Of a stretch of DNA of 63,270 nt, positions 8,069 to 16,502 are shown in pieces. Both the position numbers and the translations under genes were made by a program. Source of the DNA: Kribbella albertanoniae (GTDB taxonomy: Bacteria > Actinomycetota > Actinomycetes > Propionibacteriales > Kribbellaceae); NCBI RefSeq assembly GCF_004348455.1, contig NZ_SMKA01000018.1:1-63270 (forward strand), given 5' to 3'. A model generated the notes under the pieces. It was not told where the DNA came from. It was given only the letters and a program-made list of their open reading frames with translations, and did not search any database. Numbering within the stretch: position 1 is the first letter of the stretch; each line of letters opens with the position of its first letter.

Positions 8069-9859
8069 TTATCCGCCCTGCTTGTCCTTGGAGAGCCAGA
8101 CGTTGGTTGGGTCGAAGTTCTGCAGGGAGGGCACGTAGACGGCGTTGTTCACCTGGGAGGCGTGGTAGTTCGCCTGCTTGTTGTTGGTGAGCGGGAAGAA
8201 CGGCGCCTGGTCCATCACGCGGGCGTCGGCCTTGGCCCACAGCTCGGCGGCCTCGTCCTCGGTCTGCGCCTTGGCGGCTTCCTGGATCAGCTTGTTGGTC
8301 TCGGCGTCGTCGTACAGGCCGAAGTTGCTGCCGACGGGCGGGAACGCCGCCTTGCCGTAGAACAGCGGCTTGAAGAACGACAGCGCCGCGTTGCCGTACC
8401 AGTCCGCACCCCAGCCGGCCAGCGAGAGATCCCAAACACCCTTCTGGGCGACGGTCGGGACCTGCAGGTACTTCACGTAGAAGTCCGAGTTGGGCGACGG
8501 TACGCCGGTCACGGTGATCCCGGCCTTCGTCAGGTCCTGCTGGATGGTCTGGAAGGCTTTGCTGCTGCCCTCGGCCGCGTTGCGGTACAGGAACTTCAGC
8601 GTGAGGTTCGGGTAGCCGGCCTCGGCGAGCAACTGCTTGGCCTTGTCCGGGTCGTACGGATACGGGTCGATCTGCTTGGAGCCGATGATCACATCGGGCA
8701 GCACGTGGGTCAGTGGCGGAGCGATCGTCTTGCCGCCGAGCACCTGCAGGATGTTGTCGCGGTTGATCGCGTAGTTGATCGCCTGCCGGACCTTCGGGTT
8801 CGCCAGCGCCTTGTTGTTGTTCGGCGAGACGGTGTTGTAGATGACGTACGGGTTGGAGCCCGCGGTGTCACCGATCTTCAGGTTCGGGTCCTTCTTGGCC
8901 TGCAATGCGGGCAGCTGGGACGGCGGTGGCGCGACATCGAACTCCATGTCGGCATTCGCCGTACCGGTCTGCAGTTGCTGCTGGATCGAGTCCTGGGTCA
9001 GGCCCTGGGTGACTACAACCTTGTCGACGTAGGCCTTGCGGACCGGGTCGCTGGCGGGGTCCCAGGCGGGGTTGCGGGAGTACGTGATCGACTTGCTCGG
9101 CACCCACGAGTCGACCTTGTACGGGCCGTCGGCGGGGAAGTTGTTGCCGAGCTCGGTGCTGGCCGGGAGGTACTTCAGCGCCTCCACCGGAGCTGGGGAG
9201 AGGGCGGGCAGCGTGAGCATGTCGACGAAGTAGCTGGCCGGCTGCGTGAGGCGGAAGACGACCGTGCTGTCGTCCTTGGCCTCGACGCCCGGCAGCGGAG
9301 TCTTGTCGATGTACTCCTGGATTCCCGCCACGGTCTTCGGCGCCTTGGCGAACCCGTCGGCGAACTTCTGGTAGCCCTCGATCAGTTCGGCGAAGTCCGG
9401 CGAACCACCGAACGGCTGGACCGGGTTGGCGGTCCGCTTGAAACCACGGACGACATCGGCCGCGGTGACCTGGCGGGCCGGTGTCGTCCCCCACTTCACG
9501 CCCGGGCGGATCTTGATCGTGTAGGTCTTGCCGTCGGCGCTGATCCCGCCGTTCGCGGTGGTCGGGATCTCCGGTGCGATGTCCGGGACCGGCGTGGTGT
9601 TCTTCCCGTTCAGCTCGGCCGGGTAGGTGAACAGCTGGCGGCTCCACAGGCGGAGGCTCAGATAGCCGACGGAGTAGTAGCTGATATTCGGATCCATGTA
9701 GTCGACGTCCTGTGCGCCGAGCATGTTCAGCGTCCCACCCTTGACCGGTTCGCCCCCCGTGCCGGATCCGGTCGGCGACGAGCCGTTACTGTTGCAGGCG
9801 GCGAGCACCAACGTCGCCACGACGGCCAGGGATACGGCCGCCAGCCTCTTTCGAGCCAT
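8069..9859 (-). CDS. Peptide-type ABC transporter substrate-binding lipoprotein
   Basis: This family 5 solute-binding protein captures the substrate outside the membrane. The 596-residue precursor has a lipoprotein signal (KRLAAVSLAVVATLVLAAC, acylated Cys at about 20), a Gly/Ser-rich linker, and the SBP_bac_5 fold including TYTIKIRPGVKWG and YNTVSPNNNKALANPKVRQA. The ATG at 9859 was chosen because AGGAGG sits 4 nt upstream and the signal peptide begins there. It is the first gene of the operon, divergent from the response regulator gene, which suggests control by that two-component system. Confidence 0.95.
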   Translation of the reverse strand: MARKRLAAVSLAVVATLVLAACNSNGSSPTGSGTGGEPVKGGTLNMLGAQDVDYMDPNISYYSVGYLSLRLWSRQLFTYPAELNGKNTTPVPDIAPEIPTTANGGISADGKTYTIKIRPGVKWGTTPARQVTAADVVRGFKRTANPVQPFGGSPDFAELIEGYQKFADGFAKAPKTVAGIQEYIDKTPLPGVEAKDDSTVVFRLTQPASYFVDMLTLPALSPAPVEALKYLPASTELGNNFPADGPYKVDSWVPSKSITYSRNPAWDPASDPVRKAYVDKVVVTQGLTQDSIQQQLQTGTANADMEFDVAPPPSQLPALQAKKDPNLKIGDTAGSNPYVIYNTVSPNNNKALANPKVRQAINYAINRDNILQVLGGKTIAPPLTHVLPDVIIGSKQIDPYPYDPDKAKQLLAEAGYPNLTLKFLYRNAAEGSSKAFQTIQQDLTKAGITVTGVPSPNSDFYVKYLQVPTVAQKGVWDLSLAGWGADWYGNAALSFFKPLFYGKAAFPPVGSNFGLYDDAETNKLIQEAAKAQTEDEAAELWAKADARVMDQAPFFPLTNNKQANYHASQVNNAVYVPSLQNFDPTNVWLSKDKQGG

Positions 9860-9940
9860 GTGTCCTCCTCCAGGACTGGATGGCCTGAAATTAGGACTTT
9901 CGGACCCGGCCGGAACCGCGATCACCGAAGCGTCAAGGAG

Positions 9941-9980
9941 TTGTCATCTCGCTCCGGAGCGAACATGACGGATTCATGAC
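9941..9980. promoter_or_regulatory. Candidate operator between peptide importer and two-component genes
   Basis: The 147-nt divergent spacer holds a perfect 14-bp palindrome TCGCTCCGGAGCGA at 9949-9962. Beside it is a direct repeat CATGAC at 9964-9969 and 9975-9980 (11-bp period), with an inverted copy GTCAT at 9943-9947. An 11-bp spaced direct repeat is the usual layout of OmpR-family binding sites. That the neighbouring regulator binds here is inference. Confidence 0.4.
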
Positions 9981-10006
9981 AGCCGTAACCGCCGTCCGGA
10001 CCGCTG

Positions 10007-10708
10007 GTGAGCGACACTGGTCCCGTGGCACACAGCCTGTTGCTGGTCGACGACGAGCCCCGCATCCGCCGGGTACTGCGGCTCGCCCTGGAAGACGAGG
10101 GTTACGAGGTCGCTGAGGCGGCCAACGGGCTCGACGCGCTGGCCGCGCTGCGCCGGCAACCACCGGACGTGGTGCTGCTCGACATCATGCTGCCGGATCG
10201 AGACGGGTTCACCGTCTGCCGCGAGATCCGGCGGCAGAGCGACGTACCGGTGATCATGGTGACGGCCCGGACCGACAGTCACGACGTGGTCGCCGGTCTG
10301 GAGGCCGGGGCGGACGACTACGTGACCAAGCCACTCGTCGCCAAGGAGCTGTCGGCCCGGATCCGCGCGCTGCTGCGCCGGGTCGAGCCCGCCAACGCGC
10401 GGCAGCCCGACGTACTGGTCGTGGGTGATCTGACCATCGACGTACCGGGTGCCGAGGTGACGCGCGGGGACGCCGTGCTGCCGCTGACGCGGACCGAGTT
10501 CAAGCTGCTCGCCGAGCTGGCCGGCGCCGAGGGACGGGTGCTGTCCCGGGAGCAGTTGCTCTCCAAGGTCTGGGGCTACGGGTACTTCGGTGACAGCCGG
10601 ATCGTCGATGTCCACATCCGGCGGTTGCGGCTGAAGATCGAGCACGACCCGGCCAGCCCCAAGCACCTCGTGACAGCGCGCGGTCTCGGCTACCGATTGG
10701 TGAGCTGA
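10007..10708 (+). CDS. OmpR/PhoB-family response regulator
   Basis: This is the DNA-binding half of a two-component system. The 233-residue protein has a receiver domain with Asp15-Asp16, phospho-acceptor Asp59 (VVLLDIMLP) and Lys108 (YVTKPL). A winged-helix output domain follows (LTRTEFKLLAELAG ... VDVHIRRLRLKIE). The start used is GTG at 10007; a second GTG six codons later (VAHSLLLVDDEP) is equally possible. The kinase GTG follows the stop codon with no gap, so the two are translationally coupled. The divergent peptide importer is a plausible target. Confidence 0.93.
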   Translation: MSDTGPVAHSLLLVDDEPRIRRVLRLALEDEGYEVAEAANGLDALAALRRQPPDVVLLDIMLPDRDGFTVCREIRRQSDVPVIMVTARTDSHDVVAGLEAGADDYVTKPLVAKELSARIRALLRRVEPANARQPDVLVVGDLTIDVPGAEVTRGDAVLPLTRTEFKLLAELAGAEGRVLSREQLLSKVWGYGYFGDSRIVDVHIRRLRLKIEHDPASPKHLVTARGLGYRLVS

Positions 10709-12118
10709 GTGCGGCTCCTGGACGGCACGAGTCTGCGGGGGCGGGTGACGATCGCCTACGGGTTGCTCGCGCTCGGACTGTCCCTGGTGCTCGCGATCGT
10801 GACCTGGAGCATCGTGTCGAACTACCTCACCGAACAGCGCCGGGAGTCGGCGATCAGCCAGACCTCCGACAACGCGGCCGCGTTCAGGTTCGGTCTGTAC
10901 GGCGCTTCCTCGCCCTGCACGCCGGCCCGGTTACGCGTGGAGTGTGGGTCGGCCGAGCGGAGACCGGGCGTGACGGTGATGGACGTGCTGAACAGCCTGC
11001 CGACGAGCGACTCGGCCGCCTCGATGGTCTATGTCGACAGCGAGTGGTACTCGTTGACCGGTCGGCCCGAGGACCTGCCGCAGGATCTGCTCGAATCGGC
11101 CCTGACGGGGACGACGGCCGATCAGCGGATGGTCGTGGGCGGTCAGCGGGTGGTCGCGGTCGGCGTTCCGCTGGAACAGCCGGGCAATGCGCTCTTCCAG
11201 TGGCATCCCTTGGGCGAGCTGGACGACACCCTGCAGACTCTGCGGATCACGCTGATTGCCGCGACGATCGCGACGCTGCTGGTTGGGCTCGCGGTCGGGA
11301 GGCTGGCCAGCACACTCGCACTTCGCCCGCTGGCCGAGCTGACCAAGGTCGCGGACGCGGTCGCTCGTGGTCGGCTGGACGCGCGGCTGGATGCGGAGGA
11401 GGACCGTGACCTGGGTGGTCTGGCGCGGTCGTTCAACCAGACCGCGGCCAATCTGGAACGCCGGGTCGCGGCAGACGCGCGGTTCGCCGGCGACGTCAGT
11501 CACGAGCTGCGGACGCCGCTGATGACGATGCTGAACTCGATGCAGCTGATCCAGAACCACCGCGACGAACTCCCGGAGGCCGTGCGGGAGCCGGTCGACC
11601 TGCTCGGCGACGACCTCGACCGCTTCCGGCGCCTGGTGATCGACCTGCTGGAGATCTCCCGCGACGACGGCGGCGACCGCGGCAGCCGCGAGATCGTCCG
11701 CATCGCCGACCTGGTCCGCGCCGCCGCCGACGCGACCGCCGGCCGCCCGATCACCACGGTCGAACCGCGCGCCGAGTTCCTCGTCATGCAAGCCGACAAA
11801 CGCCGCCTCGAACGCGTCATCGCGAACCTCGTCGAGAACGCCGAAGACCACGCCGGCGGCTGCAAAGGCGTCACGGTGGCTCCCGGCGGCCTGGGCGTCG
11901 TCATCACCGTCGACGACGCCGGCCCCGGTATCGCCCCCGAAGACCGCAACCGCATCTTCGAACGCTTCGGCCGCGGCGAAACCAGCGGCCGCGGCCGGGG
12001 CGTAGGCCTCGGCCTGGCCATCGTCGCCCGCCACGTCATGTGGCACCAAGGCACCATCCACGTCACCGCCCACCCCACCGGCGGCGCCCGCTTCATCATC
12101 GAACTCCCCGCCAAGTAA
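10709..12118 (+). CDS. Sensor histidine kinase
   Basis: This membrane kinase is the partner of the preceding regulator. The 469-residue protein has two transmembrane segments (about 17-39 and 176-200) flanking a roughly 135-residue extracytoplasmic domain with a CTPARLRVEC cysteine pair. A HAMP linker (about 200-250) and a HisKA domain with the phospho-acceptor motif FAGDVSHELRTPL (about 258-271) follow, then the ATPase domain (N-box NLVENAEDHA, G-boxes DDAGPGIAPED and GRGVGLGLAI). The overall architecture is MtrB/BaeS-like; the signal is unknown. GTG start is adjacent to the regulator stop. Confidence 0.93.
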   Translation: MRLLDGTSLRGRVTIAYGLLALGLSLVLAIVTWSIVSNYLTEQRRESAISQTSDNAAAFRFGLYGASSPCTPARLRVECGSAERRPGVTVMDVLNSLPTSDSAASMVYVDSEWYSLTGRPEDLPQDLLESALTGTTADQRMVVGGQRVVAVGVPLEQPGNALFQWHPLGELDDTLQTLRITLIAATIATLLVGLAVGRLASTLALRPLAELTKVADAVARGRLDARLDAEEDRDLGGLARSFNQTAANLERRVAADARFAGDVSHELRTPLMTMLNSMQLIQNHRDELPEAVREPVDLLGDDLDRFRRLVIDLLEISRDDGGDRGSREIVRIADLVRAAADATAGRPITTVEPRAEFLVMQADKRRLERVIANLVENAEDHAGGCKGVTVAPGGLGVVITVDDAGPGIAPEDRNRIFERFGRGETSGRGRGVGLGLAIVARHVMWHQGTIHVTAHPTGGARFIIELPAK

Positions 12119-12153
12119 TTCGGCCCCTCCCGCGCGCCCTCCAACTCCGCTCG

Positions 12154-12216
12154 CCACCTTGAGCACCCACCAACCACGTCGCGCGCCGATTCGTGGTTGA
12201 TCCGTGCACAACGTGG
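12154..12216. repeat. Palindromic repeat family, unit 1
   Basis: This 63-bp imperfect palindrome has a left arm at 12154-12178 (core CCTTGAGCACCCACCAACCA) and a right arm at 12192-12216 (core GTGGTTGATCCGTGCACAA) around a 13-nt GC-rich centre. It lies just 3' of the sensor kinase gene. Three related copies occur in the window (12220, 52815 and 52885), so it is a dispersed family of REP type and not a simple terminator. No T-tract follows. Confidence 0.75.
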
Positions 12217-12219
12217 CGC

Positions 12220-12293
12220 GGGCCCCCGACCTTGAGCACCCACCGACCATCCCAGCGGCTGGAAATTGGTTGGTGCGTGCACAAGGTGGGCCC
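12220..12293. repeat. Palindromic repeat family, unit 2
   Basis: This second palindrome starts 3 nt after unit 1. Outer arms are GGGCCC at 12220-12225 and 12288-12293, with the family core CCTTGAGCACCCACCGACCA and its partner TTGGTTGGTGCGTGCACAAG inside. The sequence matches unit 1 mainly in the TTGAGCACC core and the GTGCACAA arm. The pairing of two units in one spacer is repeated at 52.8 kb. Confidence 0.75.
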
Positions 12294-12306
12294 TTACTCT
12301 GGGCTC

Positions 12307-12330
12307 ATGGCTACTTGCCTCTGTGTCTAG
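12307..12330 (+). CDS. Putative leader peptide MATCLCV
   Basis: ATG at 12307 opens a 7-codon frame, MATCLCV, ending in TAG at 12328-12330, 60 nt before the ABC-F start. A hairpin can form directly after it (arms CGCTTC at 12341-12346 and GAAGTG at 12354-12359, flanked by TGCG/CGCA). Many ABC-F resistance genes are controlled by ribosome stalling on short leader peptides, so this position fits. The ribosome-binding site is weak, and so short an ORF can arise by chance. Confidence 0.35.
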   Translation: MATCLCV

Positions 12331-12390
12331 GTGTGCGACCCGCTTCCGTACCCGAAGTGTGTCCGCATGCCTTCACAGAGAGTCATTGTC

Positions 12391-13989
<1,599 letters not shown>

Positions 13990-14009
13990 GCCTCGGATAG
14001 TTTTCGCCG

Positions 14010-14444
14010 GTGAGGAATCATTCGAAACTGGCGGCGGCGCTGGCCTTGGTGCTGGCGTCGCCGGCCGCCCTGTCCGGCTGCGGCATGGGCTGCGGCGCAG
14101 AGCTGTCAGTGGAGCCGGTGACGATCGTCGGCCACGGCCGGCGGACCGTCGACCTGCCGCTCGAAGCACGACTGACGAACGACGGTGATCTGGTCGTCGG
14201 CGCCAAAGTGGAGTTCTTCGCGCTCGGCCCGAACGGCGTCATCCTTGGCACTGCCACCACCGGGTCCGACGGCGTCGCCCGCTTGAACGCCCGGAACGTC
14301 CTAGGCCCTGATTCCATCAACGGCCGGCAAGCTCCAACCTGGACCAGCTACGCGGCGCGCGTCTCCATCCTGCAGTCGACCGACGCAGCCGCCGACGCAA
14401 TCTGCGCCGACCAGGCAGAAGCCCCGTTCAAGTTCACCCCTTGA
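14010..14444 (+). CDS. Putative secreted lipoprotein, unknown function
   Basis: The 144-residue protein starts with a lipoprotein signal peptide (HSKLAAALALVLASPAALSGC, lipobox LSGC, Cys at about 24). The mature part looks like a single beta-sandwich (VEPVTIVGHGRRTVDLPLEA ... LTNDGDLVVGAKVEFFALG), of the bacterial Ig-like type, and two cysteines (GMGC near the N-terminus and ICAD near the end) could pair. GTG at 14010 lies 20 nt after the ABC-F stop, so co-transcription is possible. No specific family was recognised. Confidence 0.75.
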   Translation: MRNHSKLAAALALVLASPAALSGCGMGCGAELSVEPVTIVGHGRRTVDLPLEARLTNDGDLVVGAKVEFFALGPNGVILGTATTGSDGVARLNARNVLGPDSINGRQAPTWTSYAARVSILQSTDAAADAICADQAEAPFKFTP

Positions 14445-14466
14445 CCTCAACCCCAGGGTTGAGGTC
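14443..14466 (+). terminator. Hairpin terminator after lipoprotein gene
   Basis: There is a perfect 11-nt inverted repeat GACCTCAACCC (14443-14453) / GGGTTGAGGTC (14456-14466). It begins inside the stop codon of the lipoprotein gene. No strong T-run follows, as is usual in high-GC actinomycetes. Confidence 0.7.
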
Positions 14467-15082
14467 GAGGTTCCACGGTCGCTACAGCCGACGGGTCGCG
14501 CCAACTGCCGTTCCCGGTGCTCGTGGTGCTCGTTGTCCTCAGCAACGGAGGGCTTCTCTTCCTGCAGGACGGCGAGCTGACCGATCGCCGACATCGCGCT
14601 GCTGCGTGTTCGGGACGGCAGAGCTGGTTCTCGCGTCGACCAACCGGCGTACCCGTGAGGTCCAGCCGGAGGAACGCGAGGTCTCACTGGTGACCGCAAA
14701 CAGTATTCGGAGGAGCAGTACAAGGGCGGCAATCGCTTGAGGCAGGCGATCATCGCCAGCGCCATCCCACCGGCAGCTACGCGGGTTGCAAGGTCGACGG
14801 TCCAGGGCCTGCGTGCCACGTTACGCTGCGGATCGCATCTGTGGCTCGGGGAGTCCAGGAGCGGTGGGGCGATGTACGGGTGGGTGTGTCCAAAGGACGA
14901 CAGTGTGGTTCGCAGCGCGCGGTAGCGGGCTTCTGTGTGCTGGCTGCAGGGGCTGTTCGGGGCGTTGGTTGTTGGTGGGCACGGCGGCGAACATAATGGA
15001 GTGGTCGCCTGCCGACGATGCAACAGAGATAAGTCTACGGAGTCGGTAGAGGATTAGGACAATGAACTCAGGACGTTCCTAG
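14467..15082. other. Gene-poor stretch, no supported gene
   Basis: Frames on both strands here are short or have composition typical of chance high-GC frames. A hydrophobic run (PVLVVLVVLSNGGLLFLQDG, near 14510-14570) that goes out of frame shortly afterwards may be the relic of a membrane protein. The 3' part (about 14990-15080) turns AT-rich and leads into the DUF4265 gene. Confidence 0.4.
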
Positions 15083-15589
15083 ATGAATGAAGAAGAAGTG
15101 GGCACGTCCGTGAAACTCTATAAAGTGGCGTTCGATCTTCCGGAGGATATAGCGCATTGGGCTCGAGCCTCCGCGGAGCGGCTTTGGGTCGAGAAGACCG
15201 ATCGAAAGCTGGAAGTGCGAGTGCGGAACACTCCATTCTATGTGAAGGGAGTGGCATTCGGTGATCTTGTCAAGGTGAAGCCCGATGGTGAACGCCGGGA
15301 ACTCGTGTTCGATGAATTCGTTTCGGAGTCCGGGCATTCAACGGTTCGGGTCATTATCAAGGATCCTGACTCGATAGGTTTGGTCAATGATCTACTTCGG
15401 GGTCTCGAATGTTCCTGGGAGATTGATTCATCGGAACTCCTCTGGGCAATAGACGTGCCGCCGCAAATTGACTACCGATCGCTGAGATTATCCCTTCTTG
15501 ATTTGAATAGTAAGGGAAAGATCGGTATCGAAGAAGGCGCGATCGCGTCAGAGCATCGCAGCATGATCGAGCTGACGGATTCGGAGTAG
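15083..15589 (+). CDS. DUF4265 domain protein
   Basis: The 168-residue soluble protein shows the DUF4265 pattern: SAERLWVEKTDRKLEVRVRN, TPFYVKGVAFGDLVKVKP, and a following beta-rich region with HSTVRVIIKD. The function of the family is unknown; members are often near toxin/immunity or regulatory loci in actinomycetes. Base composition is visibly lower in G+C than its neighbours, with AT-rich third positions (for example TTTGATTTGAATAG near the end), which suggests recent acquisition. ATG at 15083 gives the full domain. Confidence 0.75.
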   Translation: MNEEEVGTSVKLYKVAFDLPEDIAHWARASAERLWVEKTDRKLEVRVRNTPFYVKGVAFGDLVKVKPDGERRELVFDEFVSESGHSTVRVIIKDPDSIGLVNDLLRGLECSWEIDSSELLWAIDVPPQIDYRSLRLSLLDLNSKGKIGIEEGAIASEHRSMIELTDSE

Positions 15590-15601
15590 CTCTGCACGAT
15601 T

Positions 15602-15894
15602 AGCTTGCCGGTCTGCCTCGACGCTCGGTGGGCCGGCGTCGTGCTGGCAGTCGAGGCGTTGTACCGGACGCTGCAGGAGGCGCTCGCCAATACCCGAAAA
15701 CACGCGGTGGGCGCGTCGGCGGTGGCGGCTTTGGAGTACGGCGGGGGCGACTGACCGTGGTGGACCACCCAGGTTGGCGGCCGGATGGCGCAGCACCGGG
15801 CGGCTGTGCGGGATGCGGGTCGAACTGCTGGGTGGTTCATTGACGGCGGGGCCGAAAGGCCGACCTCCGCGACCGGCCCAGGCTGTCGCCTACT
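15602..15894 (+). pseudogene. Remnant of a NarL-type sensor histidine kinase (ATPase domain)
   Basis: Three successive reading frames carry parts of one domain. Frame one (about 15602-15754) reads AVEALYRTLQEALANTRKHA then VGASAVAALEYGGGD, the HisKA_3/HATPase N-box pattern, and stops at 15752. From 15751 a second frame reads LTVVDHPGWRPDG, and from about 15812 a third reads GMRVELLGGSLTAGPKG, the usual end of such kinases, closing at a TAG at 15892-15894. At least two frameshifts and the missing N-terminal half mark it as dead. No response regulator remains next to it. Confidence 0.65.
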
Positions 15895-16402
15895 AGTTCG
15901 GTCTCGCCTGACGTACGGCATCTAGCAGCAGGTCGAGGTGGCCGCGGTGTTGTGCGGTTTCCTCGATCATGTGGAGGTAGATCCAGCGGAGGCTTACTTG
16001 CTGGCCGCCGAACGACGGGCGTTTGGCCCGGTCGTCCAGGGAGGTGAAGCGGGCCGCGACCGCGCGACTGGCCGCGCACGCGTCGAGGTACAGCTGCCGT
16101 AGCTCGGCCACGGTGTTCTCGGCGGCCGAGTGGATCTCCCAGTCGGGATCCTGGTCGAAGGGAGCGGACAGCCAGGGCTCGGCGCTCGGTACGTCGAGGA
16201 GTTTGTGGCTGAACCAGAGGTCCTCCACGGACGCCAGGTGCTTGACGACTCCGCCGACCGTCAGCTCGGTGGCGCTGAGTACCCGGGTGGTCGCCTCGGC
16301 TTCTGACACCTCGTCGAGGGTCTGCAGGACGCACCTTCGGTGGAAGTCGAGGAACTGCTCGAGGGAGTCGCGTTCACCGGCCGTGGTGCTGGGATAGATC
16401 AC
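15893..16402 (-). CDS. DinB/DUF664 family protein (mycothiol-transferase-like)
   Basis: This 169-residue four-helix protein belongs to the DinB superfamily, which includes mycothiol- and bacillithiol-dependent thiol transferases. The metal-binding histidines are visible in GGVVKHLASVEDLWF (about 50-64) and in ETAQHRGHLDLLLD near the C-terminus. The final part, SLRWIYLHMIEETAQHRGHL, is typical of actinomycete DUF664 proteins. The substrate is unknown. Its 3' end meets the kinase remnant on the other strand. Confidence 0.85.
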   Translation of the reverse strand: MIYPSTTAGERDSLEQFLDFHRRCVLQTLDEVSEAEATTRVLSATELTVGGVVKHLASVEDLWFSHKLLDVPSAEPWLSAPFDQDPDWEIHSAAENTVAELRQLYLDACAASRAVAARFTSLDDRAKRPSFGGQQVSLRWIYLHMIEETAQHRGHLDLLLDAVRQARPN

Positions 16403-16502
16403 CGCTCAAGTTTGGCTCAAGAATGCTGGGGCCTCCACTCCTTACGGTGGCACGGCCCTGCGGTGAGTCCACACCGCATGCCCGCCTAATTGTGAGGCTC
16501 CT

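Noticed and set aside
14301..15023. 240-codon minus-strand frame in the gene-poor stretch
   Set aside because: Amino-acid composition and lack of a ribosome-binding site argue against coding; it crosses the terminator of the lipoprotein gene.
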